This document shows, piece by piece, positions 18,565 to 28,973 of a stretch of DNA of 64,000 nucleotides. Origin of the DNA: Idiomarinaceae bacterium (GTDB taxonomy: Bacteria > Pseudomonadota > Gammaproteobacteria > Enterobacterales > Alteromonadaceae); NCBI GenBank assembly GCA_002685255.1, contig NYWU01000010.1, positions 62,001 through 126,000 of the forward strand. The letters run 5' to 3'. The notes beneath the pieces are model-generated. The model was not told where the DNA came from and did not search any database. It saw only the letters and a program-made list of their open reading frames with translations. The translations under genes were made by a program, and so were the position numbers. The first letter of the stretch is position 1, and each line of letters opens with the position of its first letter.

Positions 18565-20631
18565 CTAAGCCGTTGCCAGCGAGGATGGCAACGGCTCTCT
18601 TCCTAACTTCAATTCGTTTTCAATCAGTTGTTCTGCTAATTCAAGCTTAATGGGCGGCGAGTAGAAGTAGCCTTGCATCATGTCACATCCGAGTTGTTGC
18701 AGAATATCCTGTTGGTCCTGAGTCTCGATACCTTCAGCAATAACACGTTTACCCAAACCATGGGCTAAGCGAATCATCGCTTTTAAAATAGTCGCATCGG
18801 TTCGGTTGACTTGCAGTTCACTGACAAAACTACGGTCTATTTTAATTTTACTAATCGGTAATGAGCGTAGGTAAGCAAGTGAACTATGCCCAGTACCGAA
18901 ATCGTCGATAGCGACCATAAAACCAATATCGCGCAACCTTCTGATGACATCCATGCCATTGCTGAGGTCAGACATTGCAACCGTTTCAGTAATTTCTAAT
19001 TCTAAAACACTTGCGTCTAATTGATGCTGATCCATCAGTTCAGTCAGATGTTCTACGAGTTTTGATTGCTGGAACTGTTGTGCCGATAGGTTAACCGCGA
19101 TAGGCCAAACGTGGTTAAACCGCGTTTGCCAATCCTTTAGAATCTCAGCAGCGCGTTCGAGCACCCAATTATCCAGTAACTCGGTTAAACCAAGTTGCTC
19201 TATATGTGGGATAAATTCGGCGGGAGACAGTAATCCGCGTTCCGGATGTTGCCAACGAATTAATGCTTCAAAACCACAGAGCTGCTGATAATCAAAATCA
19301 AACTGAGGCTGTAAATAGAGCACAAACTCGTTTTGTTTAAATGCCTTACGTAAAATAGGCTCCATATCAATCAGCTGTGAAAATGCGTCGTCCATACCAC
19401 GTTCGTAAAAAGTAACGTTAGACGCATTTTGATACTTGGCTTCGGTTAAAGCCAGCGTCGCTTTATTAAGCAGTATTTCAGCGTTTACACCGTGCTGTGG
19501 GTAGCGCGAAATACCGACCCCAACCGATAACGAAATCTGTCGTTGATTGACTTCAATAGGACGAGAAATCTCTTTTTGTAACTCTTTAGCTAAATCGAGA
19601 ATGTGGCGACGACTTTTCAGATGATCAAACATGACAGCAAAGACATCACCACTGATGCGGGCTACGGCAATAGGTTTGCGATTAAACTGTTGTAGACGTC
19701 GGGCGATCTCTTTTAGCACCTGGTCACCGCCCCGAATGCCCAGTCGTTCATTGACCGATTTAAAGCGTGATACACCGAGTAGCATGACGGAGAGGTGGCG
19801 ATTGTTGGAGCGACAATAATCAACTAAAACGGGGATTTTACTCACTAATTGATGGCGGTTGGCGACTCCCGTAAGTGCGTCATGGGTATGGAGGTATTCG
19901 GCACGTTGAACGGCATAAAATGAAGTAGAGCGTTCGGAATCAAGCAACCAGATAACAATCCCGACCATGATGATAGTTAAAAAGACAATGGTGAATAAGC
20001 CTTGAGCGCTGATAATCCAGTCTAAGTAGATGGTTGTGGTAAATAATAAAATAGCCGATAGAATCACGTTTTTAATGGCTAAAAATAAAAATGCGAAGGC
20101 AACGATTTTTGGCCCAAAGCCCGGTGGTATGCGCAAAAACATGAATAAACTGATGCCCAAAAAGAGCAAGGCAGGTACCACAAATCTGGGTAACTCAGAT
20201 TCGAAGACAGTGAGTTCGCCGGCTTGATTGGAATACATCCAAACTACCGTAAGCATCGCCGCCGTCGCGGTGACCACAAGTAGAACCCGACGCGTGAAAA
20301 GGCTGGGATCACGTTCTTTAATGGCGTTGAATGCGCCGAGTGCGATATAAGTTAACGCAACGTAATGTAAAAAGATCGAGCCGCTATAAAGGCTCTGACT
20401 TGCCCATTCCGGGTACGTTGTGCCGATCAGTGCACTCGCCGTCAGTATTGCCCTGATGAACTCGCTCGCACCATAACTTAGGCAGGCTATAGACCAATCA
20501 CTCAGGTAAGTCTGTTGGTACGATTTAAAATAAAAGCGCAACAAACCCGCAAACCCTAATAACATGAGGGTTTGGATGACGTGAGTTAATGTTTCGATCG
20601 CCAAAGAGGTGACCAAATCGAGATCAGGCAT
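18565..20631 (-). CDS. Membrane GGDEF-EAL protein, probable c-di-GMP phosphodiesterase
   Basis: A 688-residue cyclic-di-GMP signalling protein. Residues 1-235 hold about seven membrane helices, a 7TM-like sensor. The GGDEF domain (about 255-410) has a spoiled active site: ISGDVFAVMF stands where GGDEF should be, so cyclase activity is unlikely. The EAL domain (about 430-670) keeps GFEALIRW, the DDFGTGHSSLAYL loop and KIDRSFV, and looks catalytically competent. I infer a phosphodiesterase whose GGDEF domain is regulatory. It stands alone between hslU (convergent) and rraA (divergent). Confidence 0.88.
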   Translation of the reverse strand: MPDLDLVTSLAIETLTHVIQTLMLLGFAGLLRFYFKSYQQTYLSDWSIACLSYGASEFIRAILTASALIGTTYPEWASQSLYSGSIFLHYVALTYIALGAFNAIKERDPSLFTRRVLLVVTATAAMLTVVWMYSNQAGELTVFESELPRFVVPALLFLGISLFMFLRIPPGFGPKIVAFAFLFLAIKNVILSAILLFTTTIYLDWIISAQGLFTIVFLTIIMVGIVIWLLDSERSTSFYAVQRAEYLHTHDALTGVANRHQLVSKIPVLVDYCRSNNRHLSVMLLGVSRFKSVNERLGIRGGDQVLKEIARRLQQFNRKPIAVARISGDVFAVMFDHLKSRRHILDLAKELQKEISRPIEVNQRQISLSVGVGISRYPQHGVNAEILLNKATLALTEAKYQNASNVTFYERGMDDAFSQLIDMEPILRKAFKQNEFVLYLQPQFDFDYQQLCGFEALIRWQHPERGLLSPAEFIPHIEQLGLTELLDNWVLERAAEILKDWQTRFNHVWPIAVNLSAQQFQQSKLVEHLTELMDQHQLDASVLELEITETVAMSDLSNGMDVIRRLRDIGFMVAIDDFGTGHSSLAYLRSLPISKIKIDRSFVSELQVNRTDATILKAMIRLAHGLGKRVIAEGIETQDQQDILQQLGCDMMQGYFYSPPIKLELAEQLIENELKLGREPLPSSLATA
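18568..18596. terminator. Hairpin terminator shared by hslU and the GGDEF-EAL gene
   Basis: AGCCGTTGCCA and TGGCAACGGCT form a perfect 11-bp stem with a 7-base loop. It begins 15 bases after the hslU stop and lies within the last codons of the opposite gene. The + strand continues into a pyrimidine-rich stretch. Confidence 0.55.
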
Positions 20632-20801
20632 CAGAAATAGTAATAATTATTGTTATAGTGGCATTAGATTACGCGCCATTGGTATGTTAATTCAAGTATA
20701 ACTGTTCAAAGATTTTAACAAAGCCAGTATTGAGCATTTTTAAAACCACTAATTACCGTTATACTTACGTGAATTCGCACTGTCTAACGCAGGATACAGT
20801 C

Positions 20802-21287
20802 ATGGAATACAATACCTCAGAACTTTGTGATTTATACCCAGACATGGTCGATGTTGTTGAACCTATGTTTGAGTCGTACGGGGGACGTTCATCGTTCGGT
20901 GGTCAATTGGTCATCGTGAAATGTCATGAAGACAAAGGATTGATTGAGGAAATACTGAATCAAGACGGTGGCGGTAAAGTGTTATTGATCGATGGGGGCG
21001 GTTCAGTTCGCCGAGCATTGATCGATTTAGCGATAGCTGAGCAGGCACTTGATAACGATTGGGAAGGTATCATTTGTTACGGCTCAGTGCGTGATGTCGA
21101 TGCCCTTGAAGAGCTCGATATTGGCATTTTAGGTGTCGCTTCAATTCCAGTGGGTGCTTCGAGCGAGGGTATTGGTGAGATGGATATTCCAGTTAACTTT
21201 GGTGGAGTGACCTTCTTACCCGAGGACCATATCTACGTGGACAGCACTGGTGTTGTTCTATCTCCTGAGCCACTTGATATCGAATAA
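20802..21287 (+). CDS. rraA: Ribonuclease E activity regulator RraA
   Basis: Trimeric protein that binds RNase E and restrains mRNA decay. The ATG at 20802, with AGGA upstream, gives [14 protein letters not shown], in line with E. coli RraA (MKYDTSELCDIY); the 24 extra upstream codons are not conserved. The 161 residues include [39 protein letters not shown] and the closing SPEPLDIE. The stop overlaps the hutG start as TAATG, so the two are probably translationally coupled, an unusual partner for rraA. Confidence 0.96.
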   Translation: MEYNTSELCDLYPDMVDVVEPMFESYGGRSSFGGQLVIVKCHEDKGLIEEILNQDGGGKVLLIDGGGSVRRALIDLAIAEQALDNDWEGIICYGSVRDVDALEELDIGILGVASIPVGASSEGIGEMDIPVNFGGVTFLPEDHIYVDSTGVVLSPEPLDIE

Positions 21288-22342
21288 TGCAAAAGCCTGA
21301 GTTTTTAACTGCCGACGATTTAAGCCGTTACGTTAAGCTTCGGCCACATGAAACCAAAATCGGGCAAGCCATGAATGGCCTGCCCTCTGGTGCTTATTCT
21401 GATGCATTGGATAAAGCGTGGGACATGGGCCAACGCGTTGCACTTGTCGGCGTGCCCGAAAGCATCGGCGTTAAAGGCAACCTCGGTCGTCCGGGTGCCG
21501 AGGGTGGCTGGCAGGCTTTCCTAGGTAGCTTCGCGAACTTACAGCATACGGGTTTACTCTCCACGCATGAATTGCTTCTTGTAGGTTCTGTCGACTGCAG
21601 TGATCTTATGAGTCAGGCAGAACCGCTAGACACCCGTAACGAACACGACTTACAAACGATTCGACAGCTTGTTGAACGGATTGATGTGCGCGTTCAGGAG
21701 GTGGTGGCACCGTTATTCCAACGCGGATTCGAGGTTATTTTAGTCGGTGGCGGACACAATAACGCGTATCCCCTATTAAAGAGTCTTTCGAGTGCTAAAC
21801 AGCAGCCATGTGGGGCTATTAATCTCGATCCCCATGCTGACTTTAGAGCTCGTGAGGGTCGACACAGCGGCAATGGCTTTAGTTATGCCTATGTTGATGG
21901 GGCTTTATCACACTATCACGTTGTTGGTTTACACCAAGCCAAAAATTCAGCCTCAAGCCTGCGACAAATGGCTGATGCCGGAATGCGTTACCATGCGATT
22001 CACAGCATTATCGGACGCCCGTTTGCAGAAGTCATGGATGAAGTCGCCGCTAAGTCAGTCAGCTGGCAACGTCCACTGGGTATCGAGGTGGATGTCGATT
22101 GCTTAACGGGCGTTCCCGCTAGTGCAGTCAATTACAGTGGCTTGAGCCTGGCGCAAGGATTTAGTTTTGTGAAACGTTTAGCCGAGCTCGAAGATGCTGC
22201 CTACTTGCACCTTGCTGAAGCAGCACCTTCATTATGCCCCACAGGTTTTGACGAGGGTCAAAAGCAAACGGGGCAAGTGTTAACTGAGCTCGTTATTGCT
22301 TATATGCTGGGACGTGAACGACGCCGTCGTACCAACGCTTAA
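21287..22342 (+). CDS. hutG: Formimidoylglutamase HutG (arginase family)
   Basis: Last step of the short histidine route: N-formimino-glutamate plus water to glutamate plus formamide. The 351 residues carry arginase-family metal-binding blocks: VGGGHNNAYPL, NLDPHADFRAREGRHSGNG and GIEVDVDCL, which supply the histidine and aspartate ligands of the Mn pair. It starts on the rraA stop and converges with hutI, overlapping it by 50 bases. Context with hutI, hutU and hutH makes HutG more likely than arginase or agmatinase. Confidence 0.9.
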   Translation: MQKPEFLTADDLSRYVKLRPHETKIGQAMNGLPSGAYSDALDKAWDMGQRVALVGVPESIGVKGNLGRPGAEGGWQAFLGSFANLQHTGLLSTHELLLVGSVDCSDLMSQAEPLDTRNEHDLQTIRQLVERIDVRVQEVVAPLFQRGFEVILVGGGHNNAYPLLKSLSSAKQQPCGAINLDPHADFRAREGRHSGNGFSYAYVDGALSHYHVVGLHQAKNSASSLRQMADAGMRYHAIHSIIGRPFAEVMDEVAAKSVSWQRPLGIEVDVDCLTGVPASAVNYSGLSLAQGFSFVKRLAELEDAAYLHLAEAAPSLCPTGFDEGQKQTGQVLTELVIAYMLGRERRRRTNA

Positions 22343-23513
22343 TCAGTGGATTCACGCCGAACTGATAAGTCAGTTCGGCGGCATCCTGAATGTCCCATAA
22401 AGCTAAATCAGCTTTCATACCTGCTTTGACTTCACCGACCTGTCCATGCATACCAAGCGCTTTAGCTGCGTTAACTGTGACGCCGCGCAAACACTCTTCC
22501 GGTGTTAACTTAAAGAAGGTCGCCGCCATCTGTAGCATCAACTGTAAGTTGTGAATTGGCGACGATCCAGGATTAGCATCGGTAGCAATCGCCATCGGCA
22601 CTCGGTGCTGACGTAGCAGTTCAATCGGCGGCACTTGGTCATCTCGCAGAAAGTAAAACGCACCCGGCAGCAGCACAGCGACGGTGCCGGACGCCGCCAT
22701 GGCTTTAACACCCTCTTCGTCGAGTTGTTCTAAATGATCGGCCGAAAGCGCTTTAAATTGTGCTGCGAGCTGAGCACCCTTTTGATTCGTGATTTGCTCG
22801 GCGTGTAATTTGACGGGTAATCCTAACGATTGAGCCGCTTCAAATACGCGTTGTGTTTGCGCCGGTGAGAAACCGATTGATTCACAGAACGCATCGACGG
22901 CATCCACCAGTCCCTCATCAGCAAGCGTTGGGAGAATGCGCTCTACGATTTCATCGATATAGCCGTCAGCGTTATTTTTGAACTCCGGTGGAATCGCATG
23001 AGCCGCCAGTAATGTGGTTTTTACCCGTACAGGTAACTGGTCGCCGACAGCACGTGCCACTTGCAATTGTTTGCGCTCGGTCGCAAGGTCGAGGCCATAG
23101 CCCGATTTAATCTCAAGTGTTGTTACACCCTGCGCGATAAGTGCTTTAGCTCGCTTTAGTGCCAGTTGTAGTAGCTCATCATAGCTTGCTTCTCGGGTCG
23201 CTCGCACGGTTGCGGCTATGCCGCCTCCGGCTTGCGCAATCTCAGCATAAGTAGCGCCATGCAACCGTTGAGCAAATTCGTTAGCACGCGAGCCTGCCCA
23301 GACTAAGTGAGTATGGCAATCAACTAACCCAGGTGTCATTAAACCACCTTGACCATCAATGACCTCGGCTGTCGGTGTGGACGGCGCATCAAAAGCGGGC
23401 CCCGCCCATTCGATGTGCTTACCGTTAATAATCACGATGGCATCTTCAATTAATCCATAGTCGGATAGCTCAGCATCTAAAGTAACTAGTTGAATATTCT
23501 CGATTCGTTGCAT
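22293..23513 (-). CDS. hutI: Imidazolonepropionase HutI
   Basis: Third step of histidine breakdown: hydrolysis of 4-imidazolone-5-propionate to formimino-glutamate. The 406 residues belong to the amidohydrolase superfamily, with the metal-binding DCHTHLVWAG (H67, H69), KSGYGLD, LHAEQ and the ATDANPGSSP block typical of HutI. ATG start at 23513. It is divergent from hutC-hutU-hutH with a HutC-type operator between them, and convergent with hutG with a large overlap. Confidence 0.96.
   Translation of the reverse strand: MQRIENIQLVTLDAELSDYGLIEDAIVIINGKHIEWAGPAFDAPSTPTAEVIDGQGGLMTPGLVDCHTHLVWAGSRANEFAQRLHGATYAEIAQAGGGIAATVRATREASYDELLQLALKRAKALIAQGVTTLEIKSGYGLDLATERKQLQVARAVGDQLPVRVKTTLLAAHAIPPEFKNNADGYIDEIVERILPTLADEGLVDAVDAFCESIGFSPAQTQRVFEAAQSLGLPVKLHAEQITNQKGAQLAAQFKALSADHLEQLDEEGVKAMAASGTVAVLLPGAFYFLRDDQVPPIELLRQHRVPMAIATDANPGSSPIHNLQLMLQMAATFFKLTPEECLRGVTVNAAKALGMHGQVGEVKAGMKADLALWDIQDAAELTYQFGVNPLIKRWYDGVVHVPAYKQ
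22355..22380. terminator. Hairpin behind hutG, inside the hutI 3' end
   Basis: CGCCGAACTGA-TAAG-TCAGTTCGGCG is a perfect 11-bp stem with a 4-base loop, 12 bases after the hutG stop and within hutI coding sequence. No T run follows. Its strength suggests a real transcription stop or mRNA 3'-end stabiliser for rraA-hutG. Confidence 0.5.
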
Positions 23514-23573
23514 GATGTATGGCTCTTACGATTCTACTTGGCAAGATGATACCTGTTAGATTAGCAAATACAG

Positions 23574-23587
23574 GTTGTATAGACAAA
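23574..23587. promoter_or_regulatory. Candidate HutC operator
   Basis: GTTGTATAGACAAA contains the inverted repeat TTGT-ATAG-ACAA, close to the known HutC site CTTGTATATACAAG. It lies in the divergent region between hutI and hutC, where it can repress both directions until urocanate releases HutC. A second inverted repeat, ACCTGT (23551-23556) and ACAGGT (23570-23575), overlaps it at the left. Confidence 0.65.
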
Positions 23588-23640
23588 TGATCTGATCTAA
23601 ACTTTTTGTCATGTTCAACGCTTATGCCGCTGGGTGTCCT

Positions 23641-24354
23641 ATGGCCAAGTTTTCCAATATCAAACAATTCATTTACGACAAAATCGAGACAGGCGAATGG
23701 CCGGAAAATCATCCTGTCAGTTCTGAAAATGCGCTCGCTGAACAGTTCTCTGTTAGCCGCATGACCGCCCGTCGCGCCTTACAAGAGTTGGCAGACGAAG
23801 GTTTGGTGATTCGAACACAGGGCGCTGGTACGTTTGTGGCACCGATTAAGTCACAAACATCATTTATGGCGATTAAAAACATTGCTGATGAAGTACGCGA
23901 CCGTGGTCATGAATACCGCGCCAAGGTTCATCATTTACGAATTCAGGATGCGTCAAGCCAAGTCGCCGAGGCATTACAAATTGAACCGGGTAGCGAAGTC
24001 TTGCACTCCACCATTACGCACTTGGAAAACGATTTACCGGTGCAGCTAGAGGAGCGTTACGTAAATCCTAAGTTGGTGCCGGATTATTTAAAGCAAGATT
24101 ACACCAAAGTGACGCCCCACGAATATTTATGCGTGGTTACGCCGCTGACTGAAGCAAGTCACCAAATTGAAGCCATTCATCCAATTTCTTCAGTGTGTCA
24201 ATTACTACAAATTAGTCGCGATGAGCCATGTTTGAGAATCATACGCCGGACATGGAGTTCAGGCGGAGTCGTGAGTTACGCGATACTGACGCATCCGGGC
24301 TCACGATTCAAATTAGGCGGACATATGAACTTTGATGCGCCAAAATCAGATTAA
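23641..24354 (+). CDS. hutC: Histidine utilisation repressor HutC (GntR family)
   Basis: GntR/HutC-type repressor of hut genes that responds to urocanate. From the ATG at 23641 it has 237 residues: a winged helix-turn-helix (about 5-70) with [33 protein letters not shown] split over helices 2 and 3, GAGTFVA as the wing, and a UTRA effector domain (about 90-235) with the typical LEERYVNP and RRTWSS blocks. An in-frame ATG at 23611 is an alternative start with weaker upstream signals. hutU follows after 14 bases. Confidence 0.92.
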   Translation: MAKFSNIKQFIYDKIETGEWPENHPVSSENALAEQFSVSRMTARRALQELADEGLVIRTQGAGTFVAPIKSQTSFMAIKNIADEVRDRGHEYRAKVHHLRIQDASSQVAEALQIEPGSEVLHSTITHLENDLPVQLEERYVNPKLVPDYLKQDYTKVTPHEYLCVVTPLTEASHQIEAIHPISSVCQLLQISRDEPCLRIIRRTWSSGGVVSYAILTHPGSRFKLGGHMNFDAPKSD

Positions 24355-24368
24355 TACAGGAGTCAATC

Positions 24369-26042
24369 ATGTCATTTACCCGTTTAGATAAGTCGCGCGT
24401 TATCCGTGCTGATCGTGGCGCGGAGTTAACCTGCGCGAACTGGCAAATTGAAGCTGCCAAGCGCATGTTAATGAATAACCTCGATGAAGAAGTGGCAGAA
24501 CATCCACAAGCGCTCGTCGTATACGGCGGTATTGGTCGTGCGGCTCGCAGTTGGGAGTGTTTTGACAAAATCGTTGAGACGCTTGAACGGTTAAAACCGA
24601 ACGAGTCACTCTTAGTCCAGTCAGGTAAACCAGTCGGTGTATTTCCGACTCACGAGAACGCGCCGCGAGTGCTTATTGCGAACTCTAACTTGGTGCCCGA
24701 ATGGGCGAATTGGGAGCACTTTAACGAACTCGATAAAAAGGGTCTGATGATGTACGGTCAGATGACCGCTGGCTCTTGGATCTATATCGGTTCACAAGGC
24801 ATTGTTCAAGGCACCTATGAAACGTTTGGTGCGGTAGCGCGCAAGCACTTTGAGGGTGATGCTGCCGGGAAATGGATTCTAACGGGTGGTCTAGGCGGCA
24901 TGGGTGGTGCTCAACCACTGGCTGCAACGATGGCGGGCTTTTGTATGCTTGCGGTTGAGTGTGACGAGAGCCGCATCGACTTTAGACTCCGCACACGTTA
25001 TGTGGACCACAAAGCGACCAGTTTGGATGAGGCGTTGGAATTAATGAACAACGCCATGGCGGAAGGTAAAGCCATTTCGGTTGGATTACTCGGGAACGCC
25101 GCTGACGTTTACGAAGAACTAAAACAACGGAACGTAACGCCCGATGTGGTGACTGACCAAACCTCAGCGCACGATCCCTTGCATGGTTATCTACCTCAGG
25201 GTTGGACACTCGAAAAATATCAGGCTGAGCAAGATAACGATCCACAGGCGACTGTGCTTGCAGCCAAACGCTCAATGGCAGTACAAGTGAAAGCAATGTT
25301 GCACTTCCAGCAACAAGGCGCTGCCGTACTGGATTACGGCAACAATATTCGCCAGATGGCACAAGATGAGGGTGTCGCTAACGCCTTTGATTTCCCAGGC
25401 TTCGTACCGGCCTATATCCGTCCGCTATTCTGTGAGGGTATTGGTCCGTTCCGTTGGGTCGCGCTGTCAGGCGATCCAGAAGATATTTACAAGACCGACG
25501 CCAAAGTCAAAGAGCTTATCCCTGATAATCCACATTTGCATAACTGGCTGGATATGGCGAAAGAACGCATTAGTTTCCAAGGCTTGCCTTCACGTATTTG
25601 CTGGATTGGTCTGAAGGACCGTGCCCGTATTGCAAAAGCGTTTAATGAAATGGTGCGTAACGGTGAATTGAAAGCGCCTATCGTGATTGGTCGTGACCAC
25701 CTCGACAGCGGCTCAGTTGCTAGCCCCAACCGCGAAACCGAGAGTATGGCGGACGGGTCCGACGCCGTATCTGATTGGCCGCTACTGAATGCACTCTTGA
25801 ACACCGCAGGCGGCGCGACTTGGGTCAGCTTACACCATGGCGGCGGCGTGGGGATGGGTTACTCCCAGCACGCGGGTGTGGTTATCGTTGCCGATGGTAC
25901 CGACGAAGCTGAGCAACGTTTGGGCCGTGTTTTGTGGAACGACCCGGGTACCGGGGTTATGCGCCATGCAGATGCTGGCTACGATATCGCGAAGAACTGT
26001 GCGCAAGAACAAGGGCTTGATCTGCCCATGCTCGAGAAATAA
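24369..26042 (+). CDS. hutU: Urocanate hydratase HutU
   Basis: Second step of histidine degradation, converting urocanate to 4-imidazolone-5-propionate with tightly bound NAD. The 557 residues match the family length and show [47 protein letters not shown], the Rossmann-like [13 protein letters not shown] and the histidine/cysteine region [10 protein letters not shown]. An AGGAG ribosome-binding site precedes the ATG. It is in one operon with hutC upstream and hutH 9 bases downstream. Confidence 0.98.
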   Translation: MSFTRLDKSRVIRADRGAELTCANWQIEAAKRMLMNNLDEEVAEHPQALVVYGGIGRAARSWECFDKIVETLERLKPNESLLVQSGKPVGVFPTHENAPRVLIANSNLVPEWANWEHFNELDKKGLMMYGQMTAGSWIYIGSQGIVQGTYETFGAVARKHFEGDAAGKWILTGGLGGMGGAQPLAATMAGFCMLAVECDESRIDFRLRTRYVDHKATSLDEALELMNNAMAEGKAISVGLLGNAADVYEELKQRNVTPDVVTDQTSAHDPLHGYLPQGWTLEKYQAEQDNDPQATVLAAKRSMAVQVKAMLHFQQQGAAVLDYGNNIRQMAQDEGVANAFDFPGFVPAYIRPLFCEGIGPFRWVALSGDPEDIYKTDAKVKELIPDNPHLHNWLDMAKERISFQGLPSRICWIGLKDRARIAKAFNEMVRNGELKAPIVIGRDHLDSGSVASPNRETESMADGSDAVSDWPLLNALLNTAGGATWVSLHHGGGVGMGYSQHAGVVIVADGTDEAEQRLGRVLWNDPGTGVMRHADAGYDIAKNCAQEQGLDLPMLEK

Positions 26043-26051
26043 GGAGTAATA

Positions 26052-27578
26052 ATGAGCCAATTTCCATTAAACCCAGGTCAGCTTACACTCGCAGACCTCC
26101 GTGCGTGGTACTTCGAACCGCAACAGCTTGAGCTCGCTGAATCCGCTATCGAAGATATTGAGCGCTCGGCAGCAACTGTGCAAAAAGTATTGGATAAAGG
26201 GCGCGTTGTTTATGGTATCAATACCGGCTTTGGCTTACTCGCCAATACACGCATCCCACCCGAGAAGTTAACCGACTTACAGCGCCGTATTGTGTTGTCA
26301 CATTCGGTCGGTACGGGTGAGCTTATGGACGATGAAGTCGTCCGCCTAATGCTGTTGCTAAAAATAAACTCGCTAGCGCGCGGCTTCTCGGGTATCCGTT
26401 TAAAAGTTATCAATGCCCTTACTGCGCTACTGAACCATCAGGTCTATCCGTGTATTCCGAGCAAAGGTTCGGTTGGCGCATCCGGTGATCTGGCGCCTTT
26501 GGCACACATGGTGCTGCCGTTGTTAGGAGAGGGCGAGGTGCGTGTTAATGGTGAGATTATGTCAGCCAAAGAAGGCTTGGCTAAAGCGGGTTTAGAGCCA
26601 TTCGAACTTGCACCGAAAGAAGGTCTCGCATTGTTGAACGGCACGCAGGCATCCACCGCATTGGCATTGGCTGGATTGTTTAAAGTGGAGCGTGTATTCC
26701 ATAGCTCGATTCTGGTAGGCGCCTTGTCAGTGGAGGCAGCGATGGGGTCACGCGCACCGTTTGACGCGCGTATTCACCAAGTTCGCGGACAAATCGGACA
26801 GCAACAAGTGGCGGCTGCATTCCGTGATATCCTGACTGATAGCTCTGAGATTGCTAAAGATCACGAAAATTGTGAGAAGGTTCAAGACCCTTACTCTTTG
26901 CGTTGCCAACCTCAGGTGATGGGTGCGGTTTATGATCAATTGAAGCACGCAGCGACGATTTTAGAACGTGAAGCGAACGGCGTGACCGATAACCCACTCG
27001 TGTTTAGTGAGCAGGAAGATATTATTTCAGGTGGTAACTTCCATGCTGAGCCCGTGGCTATGGCGGCAGATATTATTTCTATCGCGGCGAGTGAGATCGG
27101 TGCAATGTCAGAACGTCGTGGCGCGTTATTGATTGACAAGCATCTGAGCAACTTGCCTGCGTTTCTAGTCGAGGAAGGCGGTGTGAATTCGGGCTTTATG
27201 ATGGTGCAAGTGACTGCGGCGGCACTCGCCTCAGAGAACAAAACATTAGCTCATCCTGCGTCGATTGATAGCCTGCCAACCTCAGCGAACCAAGAAGATC
27301 ATGTTTCCATGGCAACCTTTGCAGCGCGTAAAATCAGTGATATTGCTGACAATATCGCCGATATTGTTGCTATTGAGTGGTTGGAGGCTGCGCAAGGCTT
27401 AAATTTTAGAAGGCCATTAAAAGCCAGTGCAAAACTAGAAGAAGTGTTCGCTATCTTACGCGAACAGGTCGCCTATTACGCGGAAGATCGCTATTTTGCA
27501 CCGGATATTAAGGCGGCGAGTGATTTGATTAAGTCGGGTCGCTTAGGCGTTACGCTAGCGGACATAACGCCCGCTTAA
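26052..27578 (+). CDS. hutH: Histidine ammonia-lyase HutH
   Basis: First step of histidine degradation, non-oxidative removal of ammonia to give urocanate. The 508 residues contain the [15 protein letters not shown] block whose A143-S144-G145 cyclises to the MIO electrophile, plus [14 protein letters not shown] and the EGVNSGFM-like VNSGFMMVQ region. Length fits the family. Its stop overlaps the end of the convergent yiiD gene by 4 bases. Confidence 0.98.
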   Translation: MSQFPLNPGQLTLADLRAWYFEPQQLELAESAIEDIERSAATVQKVLDKGRVVYGINTGFGLLANTRIPPEKLTDLQRRIVLSHSVGTGELMDDEVVRLMLLLKINSLARGFSGIRLKVINALTALLNHQVYPCIPSKGSVGASGDLAPLAHMVLPLLGEGEVRVNGEIMSAKEGLAKAGLEPFELAPKEGLALLNGTQASTALALAGLFKVERVFHSSILVGALSVEAAMGSRAPFDARIHQVRGQIGQQQVAAAFRDILTDSSEIAKDHENCEKVQDPYSLRCQPQVMGAVYDQLKHAATILEREANGVTDNPLVFSEQEDIISGGNFHAEPVAMAADIISIAASEIGAMSERRGALLIDKHLSNLPAFLVEEGGVNSGFMMVQVTAAALASENKTLAHPASIDSLPTSANQEDHVSMATFAARKISDIADNIADIVAIEWLEAAQGLNFRRPLKASAKLEEVFAILREQVAYYAEDRYFAPDIKAASDLIKSGRLGVTLADITPA

Positions 27579-28477
27579 TCACGTTTAGCCAACACTACAA
27601 AACGGCCTGTAAATTCAGCCACAGGCCGTTCATCATCCATGATCTGGGCTTTCATCATCATACGCGCGTTCTTGCCTTCTTTTAGCGCTGAGAAATCACC
27701 CGTTACATCACTTAAATAAGCGACCGCGCGCGGCTCTCTTGAAACCGGCTTGTGGTAGTGGATGTTAGCGTCGCCGAGTACCACCGACCCCTCAAGTTCA
27801 CGCTCAAGCAATTGCAGATGCAACAGACCCCAGCACGTGAGCGTACCCAAGGAATAGATGCTACCTGCGAACATGGTGCCATGCACGTTGATATTACGTG
27901 ACAGTTGAGCGCGTGTTTCAAACATGCGACCCGTATATTGGTGAATTTTAATACCCATAGCATCAGAGATAGGAATATCTTTTGCCCACGTGTTCTGTAA
28001 TTCTTCACACCATTCTGGGCGATAGATAATACGGTTCTGCTCACTGAATGACTTTTTAAGCTGGTGTTCTGCCATTGGGTTTTTGACTGTATCAGCCTCT
28101 TCAACGACTTGGTATCCACACTTCTTATAAAAACCGATTGTGGTATCGCGAGAGTTAATAATAACGTGAGTGGCTCCCTCGGCGCGGGCTGCGCTTTCGA
28201 GCGCAAAAATAATCGCAACGCCATGGCCCTCGCCACGATACTCCGGCGCTGTGGCCATAAAGCGTATTTGTGCCTCTTCAGGGCTGTTAAAATGTAATCG
28301 GCCGACGGCGACAGGGTCATTTGCCTCATTGACGACCATACGATGCAAACCGACCTGATCATACTCATCTTGTTCCGAACCTAACGGGCGTTGAAAAGGC
28401 TCACGTAGTACACGCCATCGTAAGTGAAAGTACTTTTCAAACTCGGTGTCGGTGGTAGGGGTAATGACTTTATACAT
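27575..28477 (-). CDS. yiiD: GNAT acetyltransferase-hotdog thioesterase fusion (YiiD type)
   Basis: A 300-residue two-domain protein. Residues about 1-145 are a GNAT fold with the acetyl-CoA loop [12 protein letters not shown] and the FYKKCGY end block; residues about 155-300 are a hotdog thioesterase-like domain with [17 protein letters not shown]. coli YiiD has the same fusion and the same neighbours (yihY-dtd-yiiD), and YiiD-type proteins have been linked to fatty acid synthesis initiation through malonyl-ACP decarboxylation. The exact activity here is inferred from homology. dtd lies one base upstream. Confidence 0.85.
   Translation of the reverse strand: MYKVITPTTDTEFEKYFHLRWRVLREPFQRPLGSEQDEYDQVGLHRMVVNEANDPVAVGRLHFNSPEEAQIRFMATAPEYRGEGHGVAIIFALESAARAEGATHVIINSRDTTIGFYKKCGYQVVEEADTVKNPMAEHQLKKSFSEQNRIIYRPEWCEELQNTWAKDIPISDAMGIKIHQYTGRMFETRAQLSRNINVHGTMFAGSIYSLGTLTCWGLLHLQLLERELEGSVVLGDANIHYHKPVSREPRAVAYLSDVTGDFSALKEGKNARMMMKAQIMDDERPVAEFTGRFVVLAKRD
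27601..27630. terminator. Inverted repeat behind hutH, inside the yiiD 3' end
   Basis: AACGGCCTGT and ACAGGCCGTT form a perfect 10-bp inverted repeat with a 10-base loop, 22 bases after the hutH stop. It lies in yiiD coding sequence and has no T run. It is a candidate factor-assisted stop for hutCUH transcription. Confidence 0.4.
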
Positions 28478-28478
28478 A

Positions 28479-28919
28479 TTAATCTACTCGTAACTCAAAA
28501 GTGACAGGTCCGTCATTCACCAAACTAACTTGCATATCGGCACCAAATTCGCCGGTTTCTACATGCACACCCTGTGCTTGGATATGTTCGCAAAATACGT
28601 GGTACAGCTTTTGCGCATCAGACGGATGAGCCGCGCTCGAAAAACTAGGACGGCGTCCTTTGCGCGTATCGGCAGCGAGCGTGAATTGCGAAACAACCAA
28701 CGTTGCATAACCTTTGTCGACAAGGCTTTGGTTCATTTTTCCTTCCGCATCGGTAAATACGCGATAATGAATAATACGCTCGGCAAGACGCTTGGCCTTT
28801 TGCTCATTATCACCCTGTTCGACACCCAGTAATATCAGCAACCCGGCGTCAATTCCGCCAACTTTGTTATTATCTACATCTACCTGAGCACGGCTTACGC
28901 GCTGAATTAAACCTATCAT
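28479..28919 (-). CDS. dtd: D-aminoacyl-tRNA deacylase
   Basis: Hydrolyses D-amino acids (and glycine wrongly loaded on tRNA-Ala) from tRNA. The 146 residues begin [16 protein letters not shown] and hold both signature motifs: [17 protein letters not shown] with the catalytic SQxxL threonine, and the cross-subunit Gly-cisPro element in NDGPVT. Operon with yiiD downstream and yihY upstream, the same order as E. coli. Confidence 0.98.
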   Translation of the reverse strand: MIGLIQRVSRAQVDVDNNKVGGIDAGLLILLGVEQGDNEQKAKRLAERIIHYRVFTDAEGKMNQSLVDKGYATLVVSQFTLAADTRKGRRPSFSSAAHPSDAQKLYHVFCEHIQAQGVHVETGEFGADMQVSLVNDGPVTFELRVD

Positions 28920-28973
28920 GCTACCTACTCTTGCCCGTAAAACAGTATATGGTTGTCGATTCTGCTAAGCAGA

